Positions 16,001-27,400 are shown, counted from the stretch's first letter. The stretch is 64,000 bases of DNA from Desulforapulum sp034007745 (GCA_034007745.1 JAVEQI010000002.1:1-64000); one strand, 5' to 3'. Notes: generated by a model not told the origin, from the sequence alone. Numbers and translations: made by a program.

Positions 16001-16234
16001 TCACGAATTGATCCAATTCAAAATTTCCTGTTTTGTGGGAACTTTCCCAACACATTTCACTTCGCCGTCGATTACAACCGCCGGTGTGCCAAAGACACCA
16101 TAGTCTGCGATCTGCATAAGGTCGGAAACCTTTTCCACCGTGGCTTCGATCTTTGCCTCATTAACCGTCTGTCTGACCAAATCTTCGGTTTTTTTGCATT
16201 TTGCACAACCAGGTCCTAGTACTTTAATTTCCAT
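16001..16234 (-). CDS. Small thioredoxin-fold redox protein (CxxC)
   Basis: The 77-residue protein matches the MTH895/TM0996 group of minimal thioredoxins. It starts MEIKVLGPGCAKCKK, with the redox motif CAKC at residues 10-13, and contains GVFGTPAVVIDGEVKCVGKVP with the cis-proline loop. The ribosome site AGGAG precedes the start. It lies upstream of the permease gene and downstream of ccdA in the same operon. Such proteins are often encoded beside YraQ/ArsP permeases and probably pass electrons to or from them. Confidence 0.88.
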   Translation of the reverse strand: MEIKVLGPGCAKCKKTEDLVRQTVNEAKIEATVEKVSDLMQIADYGVFGTPAVVIDGEVKCVGKVPTKQEILNWINS

Positions 16235-16295
16235 GATGCTCTCCTAAATAGTTAAATGATCATATATCCCATTGATTTTCTCAAATTTATAAGGA

Positions 16296-17000
16296 TCAAC
16301 TCATAAACGGGGTCACAATAAAGTAGACCCCTAAAAGGGCAATTGTTGAACCGGCAATTTTCCTAAACCAGTTACCCGTTCCGCTCCACGTGCTGTTCTC
16401 AATCAATTTTTTTACTGCCGCTGTTGAACTGCCTGCAATCATAATTGGAAGACAGTGCCCCACTGCAAAAAGAGTGATGTAAAGTATGCCGGTTACAACT
16501 TTTTCCTGGACCGTGATAATGGCCAGAATCGGGGCAATAAATCCAAAGGTACAAGATCCTGAAAGAACACCATAGGCAAGTCCAAGTAAAAAGGCTCCGA
16601 ACATTCCTTTTAAATTCAGCCTGTACAAAAGATTTCCGGATAGAGAACACTTTTCGACGCCTAACATTCCCAACGCCACCCAGATCAAAATAATGCCAAT
16701 CAGAATCTGCCAATAGTTTCCCACATCTCCCAGCATTCTGCCAAGCAGCGCACAGATAATGCCGATTAATGCAATTGTAAGAAAAAGTCCTGAGGTGAAT
16801 AGTACGGAATAGAGCCCGGCCTGACGGGGGTGAACCATTTTTTCCTGTCCGCCAACATACCCGATAATCAGCGGAATAGATGCAAGATGGCAGGGGCTGA
16901 AAAGCACACTGATCACTCCCCAGACAAAACAGCCAATTGTTGCAAAAGCCGTACCGCCTGAGATCCATTGGTTGACTGTTAAAAAGAGAGTATCCAGCAT
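16296..17000 (-). CDS. CcdA/DsbD-type membrane electron-transfer protein
   Basis: The 234-residue protein has about six transmembrane segments. It has the CcdA signature VLFSPCHLASIPLIIGYVGG near residue 35 and a second conserved cysteine in VLSGSCTFGFIAPIL near residue 150. These two cysteines move electrons across the membrane in the family, usually from cytoplasmic thioredoxin to an extracytoplasmic acceptor. The neighbouring upstream gene encoded exactly such an exported thioredoxin, now interrupted. The start codon at 17000 is 1 base after that gene's final stop. Confidence 0.88.
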   Translation of the reverse strand: MLDTLFLTVNQWISGGTAFATIGCFVWGVISVLFSPCHLASIPLIIGYVGGQEKMVHPRQAGLYSVLFTSGLFLTIALIGIICALLGRMLGDVGNYWQILIGIILIWVALGMLGVEKCSLSGNLLYRLNLKGMFGAFLLGLAYGVLSGSCTFGFIAPILAIITVQEKVVTGILYITLFAVGHCLPIMIAGSSTAAVKKLIENSTWSGTGNWFRKIAGSTIALLGVYFIVTPFMS

Positions 17001-17001
17001 G

Positions 17002-17406
17002 TTAATTATCCTTTGCTGCCAGGTCCGGTGCTGGGACGCCCATTTTTGTCAATTGCCCAACAATGGATTTTTCATCTAAAAATCCTATATGCCGATACAC
17101 TTCTTCACCTTATGCATTAAAAAAAATCTGTGTGGGAATCGTCTTTATTTTGAACCTTTGAGCGGGTTTTCGATTTTCCCATACATCGATAAAAATAATG
17201 TCTGCTTTACCTTTGTACGCTCTTTCAAGCTTGACAAGGATTGGGGTCATCATTTTACAGGGAACACAGGTCTTCGCCCCCAAATCGATCATGGTTACAG
17301 TTCCTTTAGTCGGAACATTTGAATAATCTTCAGCAAAGGCAGCTGTCGTAATCAAGAGCATTGAAATGACAACCAATACATTCAACTTTTTAAGAACCTG
17401 TTTCAT
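17002..17406 (-). pseudogene. Exported thioredoxin interrupted by an in-frame ochre codon
   Basis: The first 98 codons encode a signal peptide (VLVVISMLLITTAAFA) and a thioredoxin domain with active site CVPCKM and the cis-Pro segment KTIPTQIFFNA. A TAA at 17110-17112 then stops translation. The same frame continues for 35 further codons (GEEVYRHIGFLDEKSIVGQL... to a stop at 17002), which is plainly the missing last strand and helix of a thioredoxin. A single C-to-T change (CAA to TAA) would explain it. TAA is not a recoding codon, so this is a recent nonsense mutation or a sequence error. Confidence 0.85.
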
Positions 17407-17536
17407 AGTTACTTTTCCTTTTTAACTTTCCTTCGTTATAGAACCTAAACAATGCAAGCGATATGTCGTTTTTTTAAGTAAAAAGCTTTCATAAGCCCTA
17501 TAAATACGGTACTATAGATATATAGACGACCTATTT

Positions 17537-18850
17537 ATGGAGGGCATCGATATGATGAGGACGTTTCACACTCAGTTTACCGAAAAAAACCTTACGGGCA
17601 ACGCTGGGCTGATCAATCTTGGCAGATTCACGGAAAAGTTAGGCCTTCCAAAAATATTGGCCAAGCACCTCACCATCGAACGTGCGCCTAATGCAGACTA
17701 TCAGGTGAGCGATGTAGTGATGATGCTTGCTTTTGGTGTCATAGTTGGGGTTAAACATATGAGCCATATGGCAATGCTCAGGACTGACGAGGTTCTCCGT
17801 AGCCTTTTTAAATGGGACAAATTTCCTGTCAGCACTTCCTTCGGCCGTATTTTTAAACTCTTTACCCATAACCATTGCAAGGAATTATCCGATGCAGAGT
17901 CGGCATCCAGAAATAAAGTGTGGAGCAAGAAATGGTTTGGGAAAGTCACCCTTGACATGGACTCATCTGTTCGAGGGGTGTATGGCACCCAAGAGGGAGC
18001 GGCCAAAGGTTACAATTCAAGGAAGAAAGGCCAGCGAAGTTACCATCCCCTTCTGTGCTTTATTGCAGAAAACAGAGAGTGCCTTCATAATTGGTTTCGT
18101 ACTGGGAGCGCTTATTCCGCCAATGGCAGTGTTGAATTTATGAAGGAATGTTTTGCCAAGCTGCCCAAACGGGTTTGGAAAGTGTTTGTTCGAGCTGATA
18201 GCGCTTTTTTTGATGGAGCACTTCTGGACCTGCTTGAGTCAAAAAGCTGCCAATATTTAATCAAGGTCAATCTTAGGGGACTCACCACCATCCTGGAGAA
18301 GCAATCCTGGCGAAAGATTGCACATAGACCAGGATATGAGAGCACTCAATTCGAATATAAATGTTCAGGATGGTCAAAATCCAGAATCTTTGTTGCTGTA
18401 AGGCTGTTAACGGAAGTTATAGTCGAGGAAGATGCCCTATTCGAATCAAAAAAATATGAATACGATTATTTTTGCTATGTTTCAAATTTAAAGCTGAGTC
18501 CCTGGGCAACCCATAAAAGATATGGGAAACGAGCCACGAGCGAGAACTGGATTGAGTGGTGTAAGAATCAAATGTCATCGGGTAGTATCTTGACACAGGA
18601 ATTTTGGGCAAACTCAGCCATTTTTCAAACTTCCATTCTGGCGTACAATCTGTTGGTCTGGATGATGTGGCTGAATAATGAAGATGGTTTCAATGAAGAG
18701 CCAAACACCATTAGAATGTGCCTGATTAATGTCCCGGCACGATTAATGACCCGGAGCAGACAGTGGATAGTACGATTGTCAAAGAACTATTTTTACAAGG
18801 ACCGGTGGCAGCAGTTAGAGGAATCCATCCTGCAATTGGATTTTGACTGA
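17537..18850 (+). mobile_element. IS1380-family transposase, apparently intact
   Basis: The 437-residue transposase shows the IS1380-type DDE layout: LDMDSSVRGVYGTQEGAAKGYN around the first Asp, SYHPLLCFIAENREC, and VFVRADSAFFDGALLDLLE around the second Asp. The reading frame is undamaged and of normal length, so this element may still be active. The usual start is ATG 17537 or the methionines a few codons later. I could not fix the terminal inverted repeats or target duplication by eye; the element ends lie within roughly 17410-17536 and 18851-18990. Confidence 0.85.
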
Positions 18851-19048
18851 CAGATCCACCGGCACAAAAAAACATAAAAGGAGGAAGCGTCAATGGACAC
18901 GTGCGCCTGAGTGTTGCTTGTAAGGGCTATGGATAGGCACAGGTAGCACAAAAAACATACCCTCATAGCCGATGCAGGCCAAATTTTTTAAAAATGGACC
19001 CCCCTTAGCTCGAAAATCCGACTGAGGGCGACCCCTTGGCCTATATTT
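18851..19048. other. Spacer between insertion sequences
   Basis: No gene is visible. The stretch probably contains the right end of the IS1380 element and the lost 3' part of the truncated transposase that follows on the minus strand. Confidence 0.4.
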
Positions 19049-19806
19049 TCAGGGCTCCATTAAGGGCTTGCAACTTTTAGGTTCAATAATCATTAGCTCC
19101 CTCTGAGCCTTTTTCTTTTCATCTTTGGAGGTGGAGTGTTTTAATCTCTGCACCAATCGATAAAGCTTTTTAAAAGATCTTATGTTGTAACTGTGTTGCC
19201 GCCATAAGGTCATCCCCAAGCTCTCAGTGATACAGGCGGCAAGTTGAATCATTTTCCGGACTGCGTCAAACAGTAGATTTATGTCGGTTGGGTAATGCAC
19301 ATCGGTTTCTACAACGAATGAATCACATCGCCCTACCAAGGTTTCGTCGTTTTTTTTACCAGAAGCTTATGTCCTTCTTTGACGACCAGAGTGTTTATTT
19401 TATCAAGAATTTCAGGTGTGAGAAGTGAAACATTGTCCTTCAAGGTTTGCAGAGGATAGGTTATATCATTGTCCAGCATCCCATGCCCTAACATCTGCCT
19501 TATAACCCTATGGTTATTGATGATTTCCTGAAGCTTATCATAATCCCAATTACAATTTAGCCGTATGGTTCCCATGACAAGAATTTTCCATAAGTCCATT
19601 CCAGGACGACCTGTTTTAGGGTTGTTGTCTTCTGGAATCATGGTCTCCAGGATTTTAAAAACTTCCTTGCGCAATTCAAAGTTACAATAGATGTGCTGTA
19701 GCCCTAAAAGGAGTTTTGGGATCTCATCCCTGGATCTCAAATTAATTTTAATCTGGTCGATTGGAGTTTGTCCAAACGTCATTTGTGGTTCAAAAGTTTT
19801 ACGCAA
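19049..19806 (-). pseudogene. ISNCY-type transposase, frameshifted and truncated
   Basis: Two adjacent frames make one transposase. The 5' part (19333-19806) carries the N-terminal region with TGRPGMDLWKILVMGTIRLNCNWDYDKLQEIINNH. The 3' part (19049-19339) continues in another frame with CDSFVVETDVHYPTDINLLFDAVRK, where the catalytic DVHYPTD motif lies. The switch falls at a run of eight A residues on the coding strand (19350-19357), so a one-base indel or slippage joins them. The protein then stops far short of the normal length, so the element is dead. Confidence 0.75.
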
Positions 19807-20009
19807 AATAGCCTCGAAGTTTTATCGGGAATGTTAAATTGCCTTGTCCAAAAAAGCAGTCGTTTTGTGCAATAACACCTTTGGTTCTAATAGGTTACGT
19901 TAACATAATAATGAGTAAATATCAATGAAATATACCATCATAACAAAAACTTTAAATTGTTTTTTAATGCCAATGACTGCAGTAATAAAGGGTCTGGCGT
20001 TTTGGGTCA
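19807..20009. other. IS-rich spacer, no gene
   Basis: AT-rich sequence without a supported gene. It probably includes an end of the ISNCY remnant and the degraded upstream part of the ISL3 remnant. Confidence 0.4.
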
Positions 20010-20171
20010 GGCACTAATTATTATGATTATTACATTTCAACCGGTCCATTAGAAGGAACCAATAACAAAATTAAAACGATGAAGCGCCAAGCCTATGGAT
20101 ATCGCGATTATGAGTTTTTTAAACTTAAGCTATTTGACCTTCATTGCAAAAAGTACGCATTAATCGGATGA
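20010..20171 (+). pseudogene. 3' remnant of an ISL3-family transposase
   Basis: A plus-strand frame without a start codon reads YYDYYISTGPLEGTNNKIK, then TMKRQAYGYRDYEFFKLKL, and ends at TGA 20169-20171. The pattern SxGPxEGxNNKIKxxKRxxxGYRxxxxF is the conserved C-terminus of ISL3-type transposases. The rest of the gene is absent, so this is a fragment of a third insertion sequence in the cluster. Confidence 0.8.
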
Positions 20172-20602
20172 ACCTTCCTCCTTCCTCTTTTCCTCTAATT
20201 CTTCAAGATTGTCAATTCTGGTTGAAGGTTTCAATATGCCTCCACATAAAAGTTTCCGTTCAGGCACTTTTATCAGTCACACAAATGAAATGCAAGAAAA
20301 AGTCCCCGAGCAAGGGCTTCATGAAACCTGGGGGTCAAATCTTTATTAAACCTCCTGCCGATGTTTGACATCCAAAATCAAGTTGGACCCTTATTTCCCC
20401 TGCTCACCCGGGACTGCCTGCTTAAGAATACGTCTTGCGGCCTGAAAATCATCATATAATCGTCGAAAAAGCCAATCTTTTTAAAGTCAAAAAACGGCTG
20501 GCCCTGTTTGGCTGTTTTATGGACTGATCCGGGTTGTGGGAAAGATGCCGGTTGTGATACAGTGACCGGTTATACAAAAAACAACGGCAAACAGGCGAAC
20601 AT
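20172..20602. other. Intergenic, nothing recognised
   Basis: I see no gene, repeat or RNA structure that I can support in this 431-bp stretch. Confidence 0.5.
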
Positions 20603-21165
20603 ATGCTTATTCAAACAGGACTAACGGTTTTCAGTGCGATCTTTCAGCTGTTTCTTATTTCCCTTGGGGCAGGCATTCTGGTACGGAAAAATCTTGTGTC
20701 AAAGCCGCAGATCCAGGGCCTGTCGGCCGTTACTGTAAATATTTTTCTTCCCTGCCTGATCATGGCCAAGACATTGACCCAGTTCCACCCCGAAGGGTTT
20801 AAACTGTGGTGGATTCTCCCCGTGTCGGGTGTTTTACTGATCGTCGCAGGCCTTGTGTTCAGCGGACTTCTGTTCCGGTTCAATCCCGGGAAGACACCCT
20901 GATTGTCGCAGGGGTAAAATTCGTTCTGGTGCCTTCAGCGGTTTTTGCCGTCCTCTACTATGGAAAAGTTTATGCTTTAATGCCCCTGTTCTGCACTTTG
21001 ATGATGATACAGGCTACATCCCCGCCGGCAACCAACCTGATTATCATAGTGGAAAACTATGGGGGAGATACTCCGTCGATCAGTTCCATGATGCTCATTC
21101 AGTATCTCATCTGCATACTGGCCCTGCCGTTGTGGATTTCAGTCTGGCAATTTACCGTGGGTTGA
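20603..21165 (+). pseudogene. AEC (auxin efflux carrier) family permease with internal deletion
   Basis: The first 90 or so codons encode the N-terminus of an AEC transporter (FQLFLISLGAGILVRKNLV, NIFLPCLIMAKTL). From about 20900 a different frame encodes the family C-terminus (LIVAGVKFVLVPSAVFAVLYYGKVYALMP, IQATSPPATNLIIIVENYGGD). Complete members have about ten membrane segments and 300 residues. Here the middle 100 or so residues are absent and the two ends are out of frame. It is therefore a deletion pseudogene. Confidence 0.8.
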
Positions 21166-21374
21166 GGCTCCTGATCAGAATGAACCCCCGACCCGATTTC
21201 CGCGCTTGATTTTATCCAATCGATTTCAGGCCCTCCAGGCGTTTCTTAAAAGACTCTATATTAAAAGTCTTGAAGTATCTCTTGAACATAATTTCTTTTG
21301 AATATACATTTCCAATGTATTTCATCGCCAGGTTTTTTATTAAGAAAATTTGAAACACACAGGAGCGATCCAAC

Positions 21375-23027
21375 ATGAAAATTCACCCCCTCGCCGGAAA
21401 AACAGCACCGAAAGCTATGCTGGCCAATATTCCAAGGCTCGTTTCATCCTACTACACCCATAAACCGGATGCTTCCAAGCCGGCCCAGCAAGTCGCTTTC
21501 GGAACATCGGGCCACCGGGGCTCGTCACTGAAAAACAGTTTCAACGAAGGCCACATCCTCACCATCAGCCAGGCCCTGTGTGAATATCGAACATCCCAGC
21601 ATATCGACGGACCGCTTTTCATGGGTATGGATACCCATGCCCTGTCCGAACCGGCCCTGGCCAGCGCACTCGAAGTCTTTGCCGCTGCCGGTGTGACTGT
21701 CATGATTCCCGAAGGGCTCGGCTATACGCCCACACCGGTCATTTCCCATGCCATCCTGACTTTCAATAAAAACAGACAGCGAGGCCTGGCAGACGGTGTG
21801 GTCATCACCCCCTCCCATAATCCCCCTGAAGACGGCGGGTTCAAATACAATCCTCCCCATGGCGGGCCGGCGGACGATGGTATCACCCGGCGCATTGCTG
21901 ACAGGGCTAACGAAATCCTGGAAAATGGTCCGGATCAGGTCAAACGAATGCCCTTTGAAAAAGCGCTCAAAGCCGATACGACCCACGAATATGACTACAT
22001 AACCCCCTATGTGGAGGATCTTGCCAACGTGGTCGACATGGATGTGATTGCAAGATCCGGGCTCAAGCTTGGCGTGGATCCCCTGGGAGGGGCCGCCGTA
22101 CACTACTGGGCGCCCATTGCCGAGCGCTACGGGCTCTCCCTTGAAATCATCAACCCCTTCGTGGATCCTGCTTTTGCGTTCATGCCCCTGGACAGAGACG
22201 GTAAAATCCGCATGGACTGTTCTTCACCCTTTGCCATGCAGGAGCTGATCAAACTCAAAAACAAGTTTGACATCGCCTTTGGCAATGATCCGGATGTCGA
22301 TCGCCACGGAATTGTCACCAAAAGCTCAGGACTTCTCAATCCCAATCATTACCTGTCTGCGGCGATATGGTACCTGTTTCAAAACAGACCCGACTGGAGT
22401 CAATCGGCCGCCGTGGGTAAAACACTGGTATCCACATCGATGATTGACCGGGTGACGGCGCATCTTGGAAGAGAGTTGTCTGAAGTGCCCGTGGGCTTTA
22501 AATGGTTCGTGGATGGGCTTATGAGTGCTGAAATCGGTTTCGGCGGCGAAGAAAGCGCCGGGGCGTCGTTCCTGCGCCGGGACGGCTCGGTGTGGACCAC
22601 GGATAAGGACGGCATTATCATGAATCTTTTAGCCGCTGAAATCATGGCCAGAACCGGCAAAGATCCGGGTGAGATATACACGTCCCTTGAAGAACAGTTT
22701 GGTTCTTGTGTTTATGAGCGTATGGATGCCCCGGCAACTGCCGGACAAAAGGCGGTTTTAGCAAAACTCTCCCCTGAAACAATTACCGCCAGGGAAATGG
22801 CCGGAGAGCCGATTCTCGCCAAACATACCCGAGCACCGGGCAATCAGGCCCCTGTTGGAGGGCTGAAGGTGGTCACTGAAAACGGCTGGTTCGCCGCCCG
22901 GCCATCTGGCACCGAAGAGATTTATAAAATTTACGCCGAAAGTTTCAAAGACAGGGCACATCTGCAGCGTATTCAACAGGAGGCACAGGCCATTGTCAGT
23001 GAGACATTTCAAGCGGCAGGTGTTTAA
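21375..23027 (+). CDS. pgm: Alpha-D-glucose-phosphate-specific phosphoglucomutase
   Basis: The 550-residue protein has the full length of bacterial Pgm, which interconverts glucose 1-phosphate and glucose 6-phosphate in the cytoplasm. The phosphoserine loop is VVITPSHNPPEDGGFKYN (Ser at about 143), the metal-binding loop is FGNDPDVDRHG and the sugar-binding loop is GGEESAGASF. The C-terminal phosphate loop is RPSGTEEIYKIYAESF. AGGAG lies eight bases before the ATG. No operon partner is evident; it probably feeds glycogen or cell-envelope sugar nucleotide synthesis. Confidence 0.95.
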   Translation: MKIHPLAGKTAPKAMLANIPRLVSSYYTHKPDASKPAQQVAFGTSGHRGSSLKNSFNEGHILTISQALCEYRTSQHIDGPLFMGMDTHALSEPALASALEVFAAAGVTVMIPEGLGYTPTPVISHAILTFNKNRQRGLADGVVITPSHNPPEDGGFKYNPPHGGPADDGITRRIADRANEILENGPDQVKRMPFEKALKADTTHEYDYITPYVEDLANVVDMDVIARSGLKLGVDPLGGAAVHYWAPIAERYGLSLEIINPFVDPAFAFMPLDRDGKIRMDCSSPFAMQELIKLKNKFDIAFGNDPDVDRHGIVTKSSGLLNPNHYLSAAIWYLFQNRPDWSQSAAVGKTLVSTSMIDRVTAHLGRELSEVPVGFKWFVDGLMSAEIGFGGEESAGASFLRRDGSVWTTDKDGIIMNLLAAEIMARTGKDPGEIYTSLEEQFGSCVYERMDAPATAGQKAVLAKLSPETITAREMAGEPILAKHTRAPGNQAPVGGLKVVTENGWFAARPSGTEEIYKIYAESFKDRAHLQRIQQEAQAIVSETFQAAGV

Positions 23028-23395
23028 AAAGGAGTTAATGTGGATTTCAGCTTAAAAATTTATCGTGGATTAAGACTCCTAAAGAAATGGCGATAAAGGA
23101 AGCAAATGGAAAGTTGCCTCCCAGCCAAATAAAAAACCGGAAGACAAACTCCTTAAAACAACCATAAAAGACCACAAAAAACATCAAACTGCTTTTCAAA
23201 ATGATAAAAAATAAGCTTTTCAAAAAAACCAATTGATTTAAATCTTTGACATTTAAGCTTTTTTCAAATATTTCTAATATTATTACTTAAAAGTTAACCA
23301 CATGGTCGACGAATGGTATCCGCTCCGACCACAACAAATGAGAATCTCCTCCGATTGCAATGCTTTTGTGAAAGTCTCATTTAGAAAAAAGAGGT
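23028..23395. other. AT-rich intergenic region before fdhE
   Basis: No gene is supported in this 368-bp stretch. It probably contains the promoter of the formate dehydrogenase operon, but I could not identify convincing -35/-10 boxes or an operator. Confidence 0.4.
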
Positions 23396-24331
23396 ATGCG
23401 TTTGAATGCAATAGAAAAACAACAGCACCTGCTAGTGAAAACTATAAAGCAGTTAAGACAGAAAAACCATATACCCAAGGATTTGATCACCCTTCTGGGA
23501 GAGACAGCAGCACTTCAGCTGGATTCAGCCCGGGACATTTCAATTAATCTCCCTGATCTTGCTCCCTGCACCCCGGGCAAGGCAGAGAGTGCAGTGAAAA
23601 CCGTTCTCAGCCCTGAAACCCTTCCGCTGGATAGAAAACACATTGCTGTCTTTTTTTCACAACTCATCCAGAAAATTACAGACCAGAAAACCGTTGACCA
23701 GGAAAACCTATTGCCTCCTCCCATGGTGGAGGCGGTAACGTTGATCGGAACCGCCTTTAATAATAATGAAATCGACCTTGACGGGTGTATTGACGAATGC
23801 CTCCAGGGATCGGGACCAATCATGGACCTTTGGGCCGCAAAAACACCCAAAGCTCCGGCAGCCCTGAGCTTTCTGGTGCGGGCATCCATTGAGCCTTCAC
23901 TTACGGCAGCAGTCACGGCCCTTGCAGAATGGCTCAAAGGCCAGCAATCCTCGCCAGAACAAGAGATTCGCCAGACAGGCTCCTGCCCCGTGTGCGGCAG
24001 CCTTCCCCATATGCTTGAACTCAGAGGAAAGGAAGGGTTTAGATTTGCCTTTTGCTCCCTTTGCCGACACGAATACCGCATCCGGCGGCTGGCCTGCCCC
24101 GTATGTGACAACACAGATACAGATAAGCTCAAATTTTTCACCGTTCCTGAAGAGCCGGGATTTCGTGTGGAGGCCTGCGACAGCTGCAAGAGCTACATCA
24201 AGACTATTGATTTTAGAACTTTTGACAGGAAGTCATTTCCCGCCCTCAACGACCTGGAATCCCTTGCCCTGGATTTTATAGCACAGGATCAGGGATACAG
24301 CCGGGCAACCCTTTCGGTTTGGGGGATGTAA
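23396..24331 (+). CDS. fdhE: Formate dehydrogenase accessory protein FdhE
   Basis: The 311-residue protein is an FdhE homologue, a rubredoxin-like zinc/iron protein required for maturation of selenium/molybdenum (or tungsten) formate dehydrogenases. The metal-binding cysteines occur in three groups: CPVCGSLPH at about 200, CSLCRHEYRIRRLACPVCDN at about 220-240 and ACDSCKSYIKTID at about 262. It lies 143 bases upstream of fdhA on the same strand, consistent with an fdhE-fdhA-fdhB-cytochrome operon. The ATG at 23396 directly follows AGAGGT, a tight but usable ribosome site. Confidence 0.92.
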   Translation: MRLNAIEKQQHLLVKTIKQLRQKNHIPKDLITLLGETAALQLDSARDISINLPDLAPCTPGKAESAVKTVLSPETLPLDRKHIAVFFSQLIQKITDQKTVDQENLLPPPMVEAVTLIGTAFNNNEIDLDGCIDECLQGSGPIMDLWAAKTPKAPAALSFLVRASIEPSLTAAVTALAEWLKGQQSSPEQEIRQTGSCPVCGSLPHMLELRGKEGFRFAFCSLCRHEYRIRRLACPVCDNTDTDKLKFFTVPEEPGFRVEACDSCKSYIKTIDFRTFDRKSFPALNDLESLALDFIAQDQGYSRATLSVWGM

Positions 24332-24474
24332 CATCAGATTTTTTTTCATTTTAATTCTATTAATTTAACAACCTCCGCCAGTCTGTAGGCGTTGATATGG
24401 AAACCCAAGGGATGATGTGATATCCCGGATGAAAGACATATATTTAACAACCAAAAAAGAGTTAAGGAGAAGCA

Positions 24475-27400
24475 ATGAAAATTACCCGCAGAAATTTTGT
24501 AAAGCTTGCATCTGCAGCAGCAGCGAGCGTTGCAACAGCACCCGTGTTCAGAGGTCTTGGGTACGCCTCAATTACCCCGATTCAAGACCGGGCCAAATTG
24601 CTTACCCCCCAATGGAGCAAACAGACCACATCGATCTGCGCATTCTGCGCAGTGGGATGCGGCCTTCTGGTCCACACATCCCTTGAGACAAAACGGGCCA
24701 TCAATGTTGAGGGTGATCCAGATCACCCCATCAACGAGGGCGCTCTCTGTGCAAAGGGAGCAGCCACCATCCAGATCTCCGAAAACCCCAACCGGACCAC
24801 CAAGTGTCTTCACAGAGAACCTTTCAGCGACACCTTTGTGGAAAAGGACTGGGATTGGTGCAAACGAAGAATAGCCCGACTGATCAAGGATTCAAGGGAC
24901 AAATCCTTTGAGGAGAAAAACGCCCAAGGCAAGGTTGTCAACCGAACCATGGGTATAGCCTCCATGGGCTGCGCAGCCCTTGACAATGAAGAGTGCTATG
25001 CCATGCACTGCTTCATGCGCTCCCTGGGGCTCGTGTATGTGGAACACCAGGCCCGTATCTGACACAGCGCCACAGTTGCGGCTCTGGGAGAGTCGTTTGG
25101 ACGCGGTGCAATGACCAATCACTGGAACGACATAGCAAACAGTGATTGCGTACTTATCATGGGCAGCAATGCCGCAGAAAACCACCCCATTTCCTTTAAA
25201 TGGGTTGTAAAGGCCCAGAAGAAAGGTGCAAAGATCATCCATGTGGATCCGAGATTCACGAGAACCTCGGCAAGATCCGACATGTACATGGCCCTTCGTT
25301 CGGGAACCGACATTGCCGTACTCGGCGGCATGATCAAGTACATTATCGACAACAAGAGTTACTTTTACGAGTACATGCGAGACTACACCAATGCAGCGTT
25401 TCTTGTGGACAAGGAGTATGGATTTGACGACGGCCTGTTCACGGGCTATGATCCTGAAACCAACGCCTATGACAAGTCCAAGTGGGCCTTTAAGATGGAC
25501 AAGGACGGCGTCCCCCTGAAGGATCTGACCATGGAAGATCCCCGGTGCGTGCTCCAGCTTGTAAAAAAACACTATGAGCGCTACACCCTTGACAAGGTAT
25601 CATCTATTTCAGGCCTGTCAGTAAAGGACCTTACGAGCCTGTATAAGACCTATGCAGCAACCGGGAAACCGGACAAGGCCGGAACCATCATGTATGCCAT
25701 GGGCTGGACCCAGCATTCGGTGGGAGTCCAGAACATCAGGGCCATGGCCATGATTCAGCTTTTGCTCGGCAATATGGGTATTGCAGGCGGAGGAGTCAAC
25801 GCCCTCAGGGGCGAGTGCAACGTGCAGGGCTCCACAGACTACGCCCTTCTCTACCACATTCTGCCGGGTTATCTTAAAACCCCCCTGGCAGGCCAGGACA
25901 CCCTCGAGATCTACAACAACACCTACACCCCGAAGAGCCTGGATCCCAAAAGCGCCAACTGGTGGCAGAACTACCCCAAGTATTCGGCAAGCCTCATCAA
26001 GGCCATGTACTCGGAGGACACACCCGAGGAGGCTTATAATTTTCTGCCCCGTCTCGACTCCCACAGGGCAGACAAGTATTCCTGGATTCCCTTGATAGAC
26101 CGCATGTACAGGGGAAAATTCACGGGAAGCCTCATTTGGGGGATGAATCCCGCCTGCTCCAGCCCCGACTCCGTCAAGACCAGGAAGGCCCTTACAGAGT
26201 TAGACTGGATGGTCAACGTCAATCTTTTCCAGTGTGAGACAAGCGACTTCTGGAAAGGACCGGGCATGGACCCCAAAAAGATAAAAACCGAAACTTTTTT
26301 TATTCCCTGCGCCACGGCCATTGAAAAAGAGGGGTCGGTTTCAAACTCGGGCCGCTGGATGCAGTGGCGCTATGCGGGTCCTGAACCCCTTGACGGTGTA
26401 ATGACTGACGGTCATTACTTCCACGAACTGTGGGAGGAGCTTGTCCGTCTTTATCAAGAAGAAGGAGGTGCCTATCCAGACCCCATCACCCGGCTTAGCT
26501 TTAACAACATGTGTGAGAAGGATGATAAGGGAAAGTTTCATTTCAGCGCCCGGCAGACGGCAAAGCTTGCCAACGGATGGTTTACAAAGGATGTAACCAT
26601 CAACGGCAAGGAGTTTAAAAAAGGTCAGCAGGTGCCTAGCTTTGCCTTTCTCCAGGACGACGGTTCAACCCTTTCAGGCAACTGGCTCTACTGCAACTCA
26701 GTAACCGATGAGGATGGCAACAAGTCCCAGCGTCGGGACCGCACCCAGACCCCTGAACAGGAACGAATAGGGCTTTTTCCCAACTGGACCTGGTGCTGGC
26801 CGGTAAACCGCCGCATCATCTATAACCGCGCATCTGTGGACATGAAGGGGAATCCCTGGAACCCTGAAAAATCCGTAATCCGCTGGGACGGAGAAAAATG
26901 GCAGGGTGATGTTCCCGACGGAGGCTGGGCTCCCGGGACCTACCATCCCTTTATCATGCAGAAGCACGGGTTTGGTCAGCTGTTCGGACCAGGCCTGGCC
27001 GACGGCCCCCTTCCAGAACACTACGAACCACTGGAATGCCCAGTTGAATCCCACCCCTTTTCTTCCCGGTTGAGCAACCCCACATCGGTGCAGATTGCAA
27101 GCGAAGAAAAGGCAGTATGCGATCCCAGGTTCCCCTTTATAGGAACCACCTACCGGATTACCGAACACTGGCAGTCAGGCTCAATAACCCGCTGGCAGCC
27201 CTGGCTTGTAGAGACAGAGCCCCAGATGTTTGCAGAGATCAGCCCCGAACTTGCAAAACTGAGGGGAATTGAAAACGGCGAACGGGTAATGCTTGAAAGC
27301 GTCCGGGGATCCATGTGGGCCATTGCCATGGTCACCGAACGAATCCAGACATTTATCATCGACGGAGCACGGCTGCACATGGTGGGCATGCCCTGGCATT

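Noticed and set aside
17110..17112. TAA in the thioredoxin gene as a recoded codon
   Set aside because: Only UGA is known for selenocysteine and UAG for pyrrolysine; an ochre codon is best read as a nonsense mutation.
19350..19357. A8 run in the ISNCY-type transposase as a programmed -1 frameshift
   Set aside because: A slip at this run would join the frames, but the protein then stops far short of full length and I know of no programmed shift in this family, so simple decay is more likely.
21525..22103. 192-codon antisense frame inside pgm
   Set aside because: It is a mirror of a well-supported enzyme gene with no start signals of its own.
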